Origin: Nitrospirota bacterium | Lineage (GTDB): Bacteria; Nitrospirota; Thermodesulfovibrionia; UBA6902 | Length of the DNA: 64,000 bases | Direction of reading: 5' to 3' | Assembly (NCBI GenBank): GCA_016215115.1 | Contig: JACRLN010000040.1 | Location: 1 to 64,000, forward strand | In this document: piece after piece, positions 1 through 9,626 of the stretch | Position numbering within the stretch: position 1 is the stretch's first letter | How the letters are laid out: every line of letters starts with the position of its first letter | Notes under the pieces: model-generated | What the model was told of the DNA's origin: nothing | Database searches by the model: none | The model's input: only the letters and a program-made list of their open reading frames with translations | Translations under genes and position numbers: made by a program

Positions 1-155
1 CTTCTTTGCCATCTTGGACTCCTATTTGATATTAAGATGGCTTTACTCTATCAGGTGGGTATCATACCGTATGCTTTTATCCTACTGATTGTCTACTAAT
101 GATATTTACAAAATGTCTATATATGATTATTCCGTAACACAAATAGCGATTTTTC

Positions 156-185
156 TTGACAGGATAAGAAGTTTTCTTGTATAAA
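156..185 (+). promoter_or_regulatory. Candidate sigma70 promoter TTGACA-N18-TATAAA
   Basis: TTGACA at 156-161 and TATAAA at 180-185; no ORF immediately downstream, terminator-like hairpin at 374-406. Confidence 0.4.
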
Positions 186-303
186 TATTGTACACCACCT
201 TGAGAGGAATCTGGGTTCTTTTCTATATTCTCCTCTCTATGTTTCTGTTAAATATGATGCAAAATTAGGGGAAGGGGTTTTAACCTCATGGTAAGCGTTT
301 TGC

Positions 304-340
<37 letters not shown>

Positions 341-373
341 ATATAAGTCTTATAAGAAATATTTAGATTACAT

Positions 374-406
374 AAAGGGCGTGTCTTGCGGCACGTCCTT
401 TTTTTG
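374..406 (+). terminator. Rho-independent terminator-like hairpin
   Basis: AAAGGGCGTG-tcttgcgg-CACGTCCTTT followed by a T-run. Confidence 0.65.
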
Positions 407-657
407 TTTTTTGGAAGGTAGCCGCAGGCTTCAGACTGCGTTCAGTTGTCATTCCCGCAAGCGAAGCGAGTCGGGAATCCAGTGAAAATTTCCCTCTATT
501 TCAAGATAGAACAGCTTCAATACTCTCAGAATATTCTGTTAAGAAGATAAGAACAGATAGTAGTATGAAAAAAAAGAGGCTAAAGAAGGAGGTGGTTTAA
601 TGGAACATAACTTGTAGTATTATAGTGAACCGACTTAGTTACGGAAAAGGAGGAGTT

Positions 658-1170
658 ATGAGAACATTAGTAGTATGTATCTTAATACTAGTATTAATGG
701 TATCAGCTCTACCAACATACGCTGAAGATATTGCAGCATTTCAGAGTTATTGGTGGGTAGCACCTTTAGGTAATGTAAGACATACTTATATTAAGTTCAC
801 AGGGGTTACTGGAGTTGTCTATAGGTATGCAAATCCAGGAAGTGTAGGAAATGGATATTATGTGCCCTACACTCTAGGAGTTATTAACGGTAGTAGAGCT
901 ATTTGCCATTCAGGTAGTTCTACATATGCCTGGTACTATAAATTTGATAGTCTTAACAGACTTGTAACTTATTTGCTTAAAGGTTCACCATGGTGTACTA
1001 TCAGATGGTTGGTTGACGGTACCTGCCATAATGGTAGTAACCGAATACTATTTGCTTCTGGTAAGATAGTAAACTATGCTGATGGGTATTGGATTACCTA
1101 TCAGTTGTTTAAGAATTATGGGACATCTGTATCGTGGAATAATTGCTATTCCACATGCTTGTATTCCTAG
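658..1170 (+). CDS. Secreted hypothetical protein (signal peptide, 170 aa)
   Basis: ATG at 658 preceded by aaaggagg; hydrophobic signal peptide MRTLVVCILILVLMVSALPTYA; the ORF track start at 625 lacks a good RBS. Confidence 0.75.
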   Translation: MRTLVVCILILVLMVSALPTYAEDIAAFQSYWWVAPLGNVRHTYIKFTGVTGVVYRYANPGSVGNGYYVPYTLGVINGSRAICHSGSSTYAWYYKFDSLNRLVTYLLKGSPWCTIRWLVDGTCHNGSNRILFASGKIVNYADGYWITYQLFKNYGTSVSWNNCYSTCLYS

Positions 1171-1189
1171 GGGAAGATCAGTTAGAACT

Positions 1190-1233
1190 AGAGTAAGGAA
1201 GGTATTAAATTTATCTAATACTTTCCTTACTCT
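1190..1233. repeat. 18-bp-stem inverted repeat between the two orphan genes
   Basis: agagtaaggaaggtatta / taatactttccttactct, one mismatch, 8-nt loop. Confidence 0.85.
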
Positions 1234-1254
1234 GTAACTAAAGGAGATTAAGTT

Positions 1255-2265
1255 ATGGAAACAGAAAAAAGAAGAATGGCTTATAGTATTTTAGTAGTTC
1301 TCATCTTAATGGTATTATTAGTAGTAGTAAATCGGTTTTTAACTAAAGACATTAAGGGAGATAAGAAACCAAGCATAGGTTTAGAACAACCAATTTCTAA
1401 ATCTAAAGCAACCACTTCAGGAAGTAAGAGAGAATTTAGAGACAGTTTGTTAGATAAAGGGGAACTTGAATACTATAAGACAAAGAGAAAATTTCCAGCT
1501 TATAGAATAACAATTACTAATACTAATGAACACTATAAATATCTCTCAGAGACTTTAGGATTAGATTTTGAACATATAGATGCTTCTATTCCCTTAGATG
1601 AAAGACATCTAGCCTGGACAGCAAAGTTATTAGCAGCCTCTCAGACTTGGAATCTAAAAGAATCTCAGTTACGGGATTTTGTAAACCAGAATCAGTTAAT
1701 GTTAGACTTATTTAACCAGATTCAGATTAAGTATCTATCTAATGAGATTGATTTTAGTGAATATGCTATAGCAGTTAAGAAACTTCAACTCTGGAATGAA
1801 GCTTATTATATGGAAGCTCTATCAAATCAACAGTATAAAGATCTTAATTTTGGAACGTCTAAAGATGAAGCACCACAAGCTATAGAAAATGTACTGACGC
1901 CTCCAGTAACAGAACTTAGTAATATGTTCCCAGGATTTGAGAAGGACTTTAAGAACAATGAAGATATTCTAACCATACTGACACAAGAGCAACTTGATAG
2001 ATTAGTTATTGCTGAAAAAGCTAAATGGTTAAAAGAGACTACTCTAAATAGTAAATTTACTTCTAAGGAAATAACACAAGACCAGTATCAGAAAGAAAAA
2101 GAAGAAAGTATTAGGGTGATAGAAGCAGCAAAGATAGAAATAGTAGGTCAGGATATCTATAGTAAGTATCTTGATCCTGGGAGTGTATATACAGGCTCTA
2201 ATATCCAAGGTGAACCACCTCCAGGGGTAGCGCCAGAGAATTATAAGGATTACGTTAGGAATTAG
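1255..2265 (+). CDS. Hypothetical protein with single N-terminal TM segment
   Basis: 336-aa ORF, RBS aaaggagatt, N-terminal TM (ILVVLILMVLLVVVNRFL). Confidence 0.75.
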   Translation: METEKRRMAYSILVVLILMVLLVVVNRFLTKDIKGDKKPSIGLEQPISKSKATTSGSKREFRDSLLDKGELEYYKTKRKFPAYRITITNTNEHYKYLSETLGLDFEHIDASIPLDERHLAWTAKLLAASQTWNLKESQLRDFVNQNQLMLDLFNQIQIKYLSNEIDFSEYAIAVKKLQLWNEAYYMEALSNQQYKDLNFGTSKDEAPQAIENVLTPPVTELSNMFPGFEKDFKNNEDILTILTQEQLDRLVIAEKAKWLKETTLNSKFTSKEITQDQYQKEKEESIRVIEAAKIEIVGQDIYSKYLDPGSVYTGSNIQGEPPPGVAPENYKDYVRN

Positions 2266-2343
2266 TAGTATAGAGTTAACTGGTGATAGATAAAAAAAGC
2301 CAGGGAAAAAGTGTCACAATATCATAGCTCACAGTAAAAAATA

Positions 2344-3405
2344 CTAAAAGACACTGAACTTGAAATACTTTTTGGGGTTCTCTTTTATATCTTTTATCAG
2401 GGTATTCAGTTCCGAGAGGGTTGTCTTGAGTTCTTTTGCAAGCTCTTCATCTTTCACAAGTCTTCCTGCGAGACCTTCGCCCCGGTCTATCCTTTCAAGG
2501 AGGTTCGCGAGTTTTTCAGAAGCGGAATTTATATTCCCGTACAGGCCTTCGTCTTCGATCAATCTGTTGACTGTGCCTTTTGACGAGGAAAGTTTTTGTG
2601 TGAAGACATCAAGGTTTTCCGATGCTTTCTGAAATCTGTCATAGAGCGACGGGTCATTGACGAGCTTATAAACGGTCCCTTTTGAATCCCTGAGAGACCT
2701 CGCGAAAAGATTTATGTCCTTGACGGAAGATGAAAGGTCCACGTAAAGAGTGTCGTCATTCAACAGCCTGCTTATCGTTCCCTTGCCGTTTTCAATCTTT
2801 CTGATTAATTTTGTGAGTTCCCCTGTAGTATCTTTCAAGTTATCATAAATGGAGGGGTCGTTCAGAAATTTTGACAGCGTCCCATCTCCACTTTCTATTT
2901 TTTTCAATATCCCTTCAAGGATGTTGACGAAGTCGGATATCTTCGCTATGGATTCCTGTCCTGTCCTGACAACGTCCTGAATCTCCATGGTGGTTTGTCC
3001 CATGATGGTCCCGCCGGCATGCAATCCACCCGCTGCACGTGACCCTGGCGTTATTTCTACATATTTATCTCCGAGGAGGCCGAGGGTAAGGATATGCGCC
3101 CTCGAATCCTGTTTGAGAAATTTAAGGGTATCGGCTGATACCGACATTTCCGTCTGTATTTCCCTCTCTGTGGTAAAGTTGATGGACTTAACGGAACCTA
3201 TTTCTACTCCGGAAAACCATATCGGCGCGCCCTCCCGCAGTCCTTTTATGTCGGTAAAGGTAGCGTAGATCCTTGATTTGGGAGCAAATATTTTTTCAAT
3301 ATCCCCTGCAAATATAATTGCAAGAAACACAATTCCGACGGCAATAGTTATGACGATGCCGACCTTCAGTTTTGCCCACCTTTGCTGTTTTACATAATCG
3401 TACAT
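2344..3405 (-). CDS. mlaD: MlaD/MCE-domain phospholipid transport protein
   Basis: N-terminal TM plus MCE domain (YATFTDIKGLREGAPIWFSGVEIGSV...); adjacent to MlaF and MlaE-like genes. Confidence 0.88.
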   Translation of the reverse strand: MYDYVKQQRWAKLKVGIVITIAVGIVFLAIIFAGDIEKIFAPKSRIYATFTDIKGLREGAPIWFSGVEIGSVKSINFTTEREIQTEMSVSADTLKFLKQDSRAHILTLGLLGDKYVEITPGSRAAGGLHAGGTIMGQTTMEIQDVVRTGQESIAKISDFVNILEGILKKIESGDGTLSKFLNDPSIYDNLKDTTGELTKLIRKIENGKGTISRLLNDDTLYVDLSSSVKDINLFARSLRDSKGTVYKLVNDPSLYDRFQKASENLDVFTQKLSSSKGTVNRLIEDEGLYGNINSASEKLANLLERIDRGEGLAGRLVKDEELAKELKTTLSELNTLIKDIKENPKKYFKFSVF

Positions 3406-3448
3406 TTATTCACCTCCTCAATCCGTTACTCGTGTCCGTGAACCGTGT

Positions 3449-3547
3449 CATGTCTCCCCCTTTGAAAAAGGGGGATTAAGGGGGATTTTTTAATTACAAC
3501 GTCTGACAAATCCCCCCTCGCCACCCTTTACTAAAGGGGGGACACGA
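3449..3547. repeat. Palindromic CCCCCTTT/AAAGGGGG intergenic element
   Basis: Nested inverted repeats: gtctccccctttgaaaaagggggattaagggggatttt ... aaatcccccctcgccaccctttactaaaggggggac. Confidence 0.8.
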
Positions 3548-4291
3548 TTAAGCCGCGTACAGTTCGCTGATAAAGCTCCTTAATTCGGTATCAGACGTAT
3601 TTTTCAACGCGTTTATATCCCCGTCAAAAATTATGTTCCCGTTTCTTAAGTACATAAAACGCTCCGCCACCTTCGACGCATCTGTTACCTTATGCGTTAC
3701 GATGATAAAGCCCGCTCTTCCGGGAGGATCCCCCTTTGAGAGTTCTTTAATGAGTTTGCAGATATTATCTGCGGTAAGGGGATCAAGCCCTGATGTTGGC
3801 TCATCATAGAGCATCATTTTGGGTTCACATCCGGCAAGGGACCTTGCAATGGCAACCCTCCTCTGCATCCCACCGCTCAATTCTTCGGGCATAAGATAAA
3901 TAGCGTCCTCTATCCCCAGCCTGTTCAGAAGGCTTCTTACGCGCTTTTCTATTTCGTCCTCAGAATAGTTTGTGTATTCTCTCATACAGAAGGCAACATT
4001 TTCCCTGACGTTCATCGAATCAAAGAGCGCTCCCTCCTGAAATACGATGCTGAAATTCATACGGAAGTCCCTTAGTTGAGACTCTGAATGTTCCGTGATA
4101 TCCTGTCCATCTATAAGAATTTTACCGCTATCCGGACGCAGAAGTCCGAGGATGAGCCGTAAAATAGTGGTCTTCCCTTCCCCGCTGCTGCCGAGAATTG
4201 CCACCCTTTCATGAAACTCCGCCTTGAAACTCACCCGGTCCAGCACAACATGGTCTCCATAAGCAAGCGTGACATCCCTCAGCTCTATCAT
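3548..4291 (-). CDS. mlaF: ABC transporter ATP-binding protein (MlaF-like)
   Basis: Walker A GSSGEGKT, signature LSGGMQRR, Walker B MMLYDEPTSGLD. Confidence 0.9.
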   Translation of the reverse strand: MIELRDVTLAYGDHVVLDRVSFKAEFHERVAILGSSGEGKTTILRLILGLLRPDSGKILIDGQDITEHSESQLRDFRMNFSIVFQEGALFDSMNVRENVAFCMREYTNYSEDEIEKRVRSLLNRLGIEDAIYLMPEELSGGMQRRVAIARSLAGCEPKMMLYDEPTSGLDPLTADNICKLIKELSKGDPPGRAGFIIVTHKVTDASKVAERFMYLRNGNIIFDGDINALKNTSDTELRSFISELYAA

Positions 4292-5073
4292 ACCCGCTCC
4301 CCCAAAACAAGAAGAAGCACTCTCGTCAGCATGAAGTCAGATATGATAATCATAATGGTTGACATAACAACAGCCGAAGTAGTGGCCTTCCTTAGCCCCT
4401 GCGCGCCTCCTCTTGCGGAAAGCCCCATATAGCAGCTGATACAGGAAATGAGATAGCCGAAGAGGAATGGTTTTATAACACCCGAAAAAATATTCTTAAA
4501 ATTCATAATATCCCTGATCTGGCTCCAGTAATATGACCCGCTCTGGTGACTGACAAATACGGAAATATAATATCCCCCCAGAAGGGAGACTGCGTCCCCG
4601 ATTATGGTGAGTACCGGGAGCATCAGGACCGCGCTTATGACGCGGGGGGTGACCAGTTTCTTGAGCGGGTTGACGCCATGCACTCTCATAATATCCACCT
4701 GATGTCCAAGTATCATGGAGCCAATCTCAGAGGTTATGCCGGAACCGACCCTTCCCGCGAAGCTGAGCGCTATTGCTACAGGGCCTATCTCCCTGATAAT
4801 TGACAGCCCGACTATCCTCCCCGTATACATTTTCAGTCCCAGGGCGGAGAGTTCAGCGGATATCTGGAGCGAGAGCGCCATACCGATAAAAAGAGAAACA
4901 AGAAACACAATAAAGAGAGACCCCGTGCCCATATAATCCATATGTTCTATCGTTTCGCGTATATAGAACGGCCTGCCAAAGACACCCAGAGGCGCTCTGA
5001 AGCACAATATATAAAAATCCTGAAGTCTCGATATCGTGTCCCTGATATTCATCCTGGTAGTCCTACTTACCAT
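4288..5073 (-). CDS. mlaE: ABC transporter permease (MlaE family)
   Basis: MlaE/YrbE-like sequence (REIGPVAIALSFAGRVGSGITSEIGSM), overlaps mlaF by 4 bp. Confidence 0.92.
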   Translation of the reverse strand: MVSRTTRMNIRDTISRLQDFYILCFRAPLGVFGRPFYIRETIEHMDYMGTGSLFIVFLVSLFIGMALSLQISAELSALGLKMYTGRIVGLSIIREIGPVAIALSFAGRVGSGITSEIGSMILGHQVDIMRVHGVNPLKKLVTPRVISAVLMLPVLTIIGDAVSLLGGYYISVFVSHQSGSYYWSQIRDIMNFKNIFSGVIKPFLFGYLISCISCYMGLSARGGAQGLRKATTSAVVMSTIMIIISDFMLTRVLLLVLGERV

Positions 5074-5121
5074 TATACTAATACAAACGCATTAAATAAA
5101 TTGACATTAACAATTAGTGTC

Positions 5122-5193
5122 GTCATTCCCGTGAAAACGGGAATCCAGTGTTTTTAAGGACTTCTGGATACCCGCCTTCGCGGGTATGACAGC
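5122..5193. repeat. REP/MITE-like dispersed palindromic element
   Basis: gtcattcccgtgaaaacgggaatccag ... ctggatacccgccttcgcgggtatgac. Confidence 0.85.
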
Positions 5194-5551
5194 AAATGTA
5201 ACATTATTAATTTCGTTTTCTGTTCAGAACAGTTACAGTTTTTACTAAGATAGAGAGGGGACATGAAGTAAGCATTTCCGGCGGCAGTCTTAAACCATGT
5301 TGCAGGCAGAAATGAATTTGTCACTACCTCGAAACTTGTCCTATGAATGATTTAGCGGAGAGCAATGAAGATAATAATTACAGAAAGGAGGTGGATATTA
5401 TGAAGACCGGATTCTCAGTTACACGGGGATCATTAACCCCCTTTCATCTCCCTTAACTTAAGGGGGACAGAGGGGGTTAATGAAGTAATTGTAACTTACA
5501 AGGTTGGGCTGAACAAATCTTATTATCATTCTATAACAGGAGGGGACAGGA

Positions 5552-7297
5552 ATGATTCAACGAATTGTTGTATCTGCAATAGTTGTGTTTTTTGTTGTGA
5601 TTTTTTTAGGCGTTGCAAATGCTGACCCTTTAAATGACGAAGCATGGCAAGCGGTAACTCCTTTAAATGTTGCACGCTATCAATTTACCGGCGGCATTAT
5701 GAACGGGCAAATTTATGTATTCGGCGGCAGGGGGACCAGAAATCTTAAATCCACCGAAATGTATAATCCTCTAACCAATAAATGGTCTTCAAAAGCAAGC
5801 AACCAGAACGCTGTTGAAGAACTGACAGGCGCAACAGTAAACGATAAACTTTATGTCTTCGGGGCTAAAGGCGGAGGGGATCCATATGTTGCTGTCAACT
5901 TTGTTGAAGAATATGACCCTGTAACAAACACATGGACTTCAAAGGCATCAAAGCCCACACCTGTATCCGGTGCGCCTGCAGCATTGTATAACGGGGAAAT
6001 TTATCTTTTTGGGGGAATGTATGATTATGACAGTGATAGCGGTTCTGCAATTTATAGTGATGTTGTTGAAGCTTATAATCCTGTTACGGATACGTGGCGT
6101 TTTATCACCAGCATCCCTGCCAAAATAGGTAATATGGCTGTAGCCGTGTCCGGATCAACAGCATATTTGATTGGGGGCATATATGCTGACGGGAATAATG
6201 CGGCAACTGACGTTATTGCTTACAATTTTGAAACAAGCGAATGGATTATCAGCGGCCTCGGTTTATTGTCAAAACCTCGCGGGTTTGTATACAGCAGAGC
6301 TGCGCCTGCAGTAAATGGAAAGATATATCTGATCGGCGGATGGACTTCTGACAAATGGACCGGGATTAAAGAGTCTGATACAATGCCGACGGATGATGTT
6401 CAGATTTATAATACGGCTACCCGAACATTCGCTCAGGGAATTCCTTTGCCTCAGGCCACTGATAAGCATCTTGCAGTATTTTTAAATAATTCACTGTATG
6501 TAATCGGTGGGTCAACAGGACGTAATGCTTCAGGCAGTGATATAAGAACAAATGCGGTCTGGAGACTTCAACTCTTGTGTACTGATAATGACGGCGATGG
6601 ATATGCCGTTGGGGTCGGTGATTGCGGACCGGCAGACTGTGATGATAACAACCCGTTAATCAATTCTGGAGCAGAAGATTCCAACTGTAACGGGATTGAT
6701 GAAAATTGTGACGGGACTGCAGACAATAACTATGTGCCGGCAGCAACATCTTGTGGAGTCGGAGCATGCGCAGCAACGGGTCAGTTGATCTGCCAAAGCG
6801 GAGTTGAGACAGATACTTGCATAGCCGGTACGCCGGCTGAAAATTCTGAATTAATCTGTGATGACAGCCAGGATAATGATTGTGACGGATTAACTGATGC
6901 AGGTGACCCGGATTGTCTGGCATTACCGGATTTAACCGTTGGTTCCATCTCCGATCCTCCCGCTCAAAAGAGATGCGGCGGGAAATTCCATATTAAGGAT
7001 TCAGTAAGTAATCAGGGAGAAGGACGGGCAGGAAAATCCGTAACAAAGTATTATCTTTCAAGCGATACCGTCAGGGATGACAACGATATACTTCTTAAAG
7101 GAAGGCGTGTTGTCTCAGAACTTGATATCAATGCTGTATCGGACGGGACCAGGCCGGTTAAACTCTTTATACCTGTAAAGGCAAGTCCGGGCGATTATTA
7201 TTTAATCGCTTGTGCGGATGACAGAAACAGCATAAACGAGAGTGATGATACGAACAACTGCATGGCGTCACAGACGATGATAAAAGTGAAGCGGTAA
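5552..7297 (+). CDS. Secreted kelch-repeat protein with MopE-like Cys/Asp region and CARDB-like domain
   Basis: Signal peptide; repeated kelch blades (YVFGG/YLIGG, YNP.T..W); DCDDNNPLINSGAEDSNCNGIDENCDG; C-terminal CARDB-like PDLTVGSISDPP... Confidence 0.85.
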   Translation: MIQRIVVSAIVVFFVVIFLGVANADPLNDEAWQAVTPLNVARYQFTGGIMNGQIYVFGGRGTRNLKSTEMYNPLTNKWSSKASNQNAVEELTGATVNDKLYVFGAKGGGDPYVAVNFVEEYDPVTNTWTSKASKPTPVSGAPAALYNGEIYLFGGMYDYDSDSGSAIYSDVVEAYNPVTDTWRFITSIPAKIGNMAVAVSGSTAYLIGGIYADGNNAATDVIAYNFETSEWIISGLGLLSKPRGFVYSRAAPAVNGKIYLIGGWTSDKWTGIKESDTMPTDDVQIYNTATRTFAQGIPLPQATDKHLAVFLNNSLYVIGGSTGRNASGSDIRTNAVWRLQLLCTDNDGDGYAVGVGDCGPADCDDNNPLINSGAEDSNCNGIDENCDGTADNNYVPAATSCGVGACAATGQLICQSGVETDTCIAGTPAENSELICDDSQDNDCDGLTDAGDPDCLALPDLTVGSISDPPAQKRCGGKFHIKDSVSNQGEGRAGKSVTKYYLSSDTVRDDNDILLKGRRVVSELDINAVSDGTRPVKLFIPVKASPGDYYLIACADDRNSINESDDTNNCMASQTMIKVKR

Positions 7298-7332
7298 GAA
7301 GGGCAGGACAAGGGAGCCATATTCAATTCAAT

Positions 7333-7362
7333 TGCAGGGGCGGTTCGCGAACCGCCCCTGCA
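7333..7362. terminator. Perfect 30-bp palindrome between convergent genes (possible bidirectional terminator)
   Basis: TGCAGGGGCGGTTCGCGAACCGCCCCTGCA; no strong T-run. Confidence 0.55.
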
Positions 7363-7364
7363 AA

Positions 7365-9626
7365 CTATTTCTGGTTCCTTTTTATATTCTGTACGAATTC
7401 GAGATCCCTTTTGCTCCTTTCGGTTATCCTGTCTTCAACTTCTTCCTTGCTTACCCCCATTAAAATTCTGTAAGCATTGTATTTGGTTTTACAGAAATAA
7501 ATGTCAAAGGGGTCTTTCTTCCCTTCGGTTCTGTAAAGCCTTATACCGGGGACATCTTCTTTCTGAATATACTCGAATTCCATATTCACGAGGAGGGGTT
7601 CTATATCATGTTTGTTCTGCCAGGGTATGCACGCTCCCTCCATAGTAAGGTCTATATCCATGACGGACCTTACTTTTTCAGTAACTCCTCCAACCGGGAG
7701 AATGATCTCGCCGGTTAAGGAACCGGTTATTCCAAACTTTTGACTCACAGGCTGCTGTATATAATCCGAGATTAGCCCAACATTCATTGCAACTGACGCA
7801 CTGTCGCCTTCAACACCGTCATGGGCCTGAATGTACTCGATATGCATTTCGTACCCTGCATAAGGCGCCCCGACATTATGAAGAAGTCTCTTTATTGAGG
7901 CCCGGACATTTTCAGCGGCGGCTTTGGCAATTTCACCTATTTTCCCGGGAGCCGTGATGACGTCAGAGCCGCCTGCATTTATCTGGCAGTGAATGGGAAG
8001 AGGCTGGCCGAACATTTGTCCGCTCGATTTTGAGCGTATTACAGCAAGACCTACTACGTAACCTATTGAATCTGTCATGGACGTGATATATTTTTTAAGG
8101 TCTTTCTTATGTTCAGTAATTTCCCTTGAGATCGCCCCTTCAATGCTTAAATGCTCACCAATAGCATTTCTGATATGCTGCGGTTCCACAAGCTGTGAAT
8201 TTTCAACTATTGCCTCAAGCTCGGCAGTTTTTATGATTCCGTTTACAGGTCTTAATATGCAGCTTAATTTCCCATCCGCACTCCTGCACCGGAGTTCCTT
8301 AACAATCTCGGCAACGGCATTCCTCGAAAACTCACGAACCTTTAGCTGATAGTCGAGCGGCAGTCTTTTACCATAAATCTGTTCGCTTCTCCTTCTCACT
8401 CCCATGTGTCCTTCTTTTTCCATTACCTTGCCCCAGGTATTTTTAAATTCTATGTCGAGGTTTTCTATCTCCTGTTTTATATATTGGGCCACCTGTGCTA
8501 TATTTTCTTTTGTTTCATTCACTGAACTTTCCATATTAACTATTTCGCCCTTATCTTCTATCCTGCTGAGGAAGGCCCCGTCGCCTTCATCCTGCAGATA
8601 GTTTAAGGTATCATGGTTACAGCAGGCTATGATTATATTATCAGCCTTCAGGTAGTTTTCTGACATGTCGGCAGCGCCGCTTCCCGTGTTCCTGCCGCCC
8701 TCAAGGATATATTTTTTGTTCTGCATTATTTCAAGCAGGCTCGACATGTAGCCTTCTTTTATAAGGGTCTTTAATTCATCAATATAAATAATTGGGGCTT
8801 TTGCATGAGCGCCGAGATAGGCCCTTTTATGTATGGGGGTGTGAAGATTGCCGGACTGATAGGGGTCATGTCTGAAGCCGCCTTTCATATTTTTAGAGCT
8901 GGGTTCTGATATTCTTATCATCAGGTTCGTATCTTTTCTTGGATCATATAGAATCTCCGGGACCGTGTCCGTTATGTGCTTAACGTTGGCGGATTTACTG
9001 CTGAAGGTTTCCTGCTGTATTTTTTCCTGCACCCTGTGATTGTTTTCCTGAATGAACATGAATATGGCCCCGAGGCCTGACAAGCCTGTAATAACAAAAG
9101 CAGGAGGAAAGAAAATCCCTGTGATGATGCTTAATGCTGTAATCCATAAAAGTATATTTTTAACCTTTTTGACAGAGTTAATCTGCGTATCAAGGGAAAA
9201 TTCTTCGATGCTGTTTTTTACAGCTTCAATGGCCTGGTTTACCATCAAGATGTGATTTTCTATCTTTTCAGGAGTTGCGTATGCAACACGCATATGGTTT
9301 TGGTCTTTACCAGGATAAGCAACTATGGATTCCCTGGGCCTGATATAATCTCCAAGTGATTTGTCAATGACATAATTAAACATATCTGCAAGCATTGACT
9401 TGCCTGTTCCCGGTTTGCCGACCAGAAGCAGATGTCCCCTGTTCTGGGCCACTTTCCTGATGGCTTTTTTGGCTTTATCCTGAAAAATTACTTTTTCGAT
9501 CGGGTCTTCAGGGATGGCAATCTGAGAGGTATCTTTAAAATAACTTAAATTTTTTTCGAGTGTTTGAGGGTAGAGCATGAGCTCTTTGATCCATTTATAA
9601 TCTTCGTCCCTGTAGATATTATACAT
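7365..9626 (-). CDS. lonB: Archaeal-type membrane Lon protease (LonB-like)
   Basis: Walker A GKPGTGKSM, two hydrophobic segments within the AAA+ module, C-terminal Lon protease domain with GDSAS (Ser) and GGVTEKVR (Lys). Confidence 0.88.
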   Translation of the reverse strand: MYNIYRDEDYKWIKELMLYPQTLEKNLSYFKDTSQIAIPEDPIEKVIFQDKAKKAIRKVAQNRGHLLLVGKPGTGKSMLADMFNYVIDKSLGDYIRPRESIVAYPGKDQNHMRVAYATPEKIENHILMVNQAIEAVKNSIEEFSLDTQINSVKKVKNILLWITALSIITGIFFPPAFVITGLSGLGAIFMFIQENNHRVQEKIQQETFSSKSANVKHITDTVPEILYDPRKDTNLMIRISEPSSKNMKGGFRHDPYQSGNLHTPIHKRAYLGAHAKAPIIYIDELKTLIKEGYMSSLLEIMQNKKYILEGGRNTGSGAADMSENYLKADNIIIACCNHDTLNYLQDEGDGAFLSRIEDKGEIVNMESSVNETKENIAQVAQYIKQEIENLDIEFKNTWGKVMEKEGHMGVRRRSEQIYGKRLPLDYQLKVREFSRNAVAEIVKELRCRSADGKLSCILRPVNGIIKTAELEAIVENSQLVEPQHIRNAIGEHLSIEGAISREITEHKKDLKKYITSMTDSIGYVVGLAVIRSKSSGQMFGQPLPIHCQINAGGSDVITAPGKIGEIAKAAAENVRASIKRLLHNVGAPYAGYEMHIEYIQAHDGVEGDSASVAMNVGLISDYIQQPVSQKFGITGSLTGEIILPVGGVTEKVRSVMDIDLTMEGACIPWQNKHDIEPLLVNMEFEYIQKEDVPGIRLYRTEGKKDPFDIYFCKTKYNAYRILMGVSKEEVEDRITERSKRDLEFVQNIKRNQK

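Noticed and set aside
1-99. Open frame LLCHLGLLFDIKMALLYQVGIIPYAFILLIVY* at the left edge
   Set aside because: Too short and no recognisable family; cannot tell a truncated gene from chance.
2360-3268. Plus-strand ORFs opposite mlaD (2360-2632, 2987-3268)
   Set aside because: Antisense shadow ORFs of a well-supported MCE gene.
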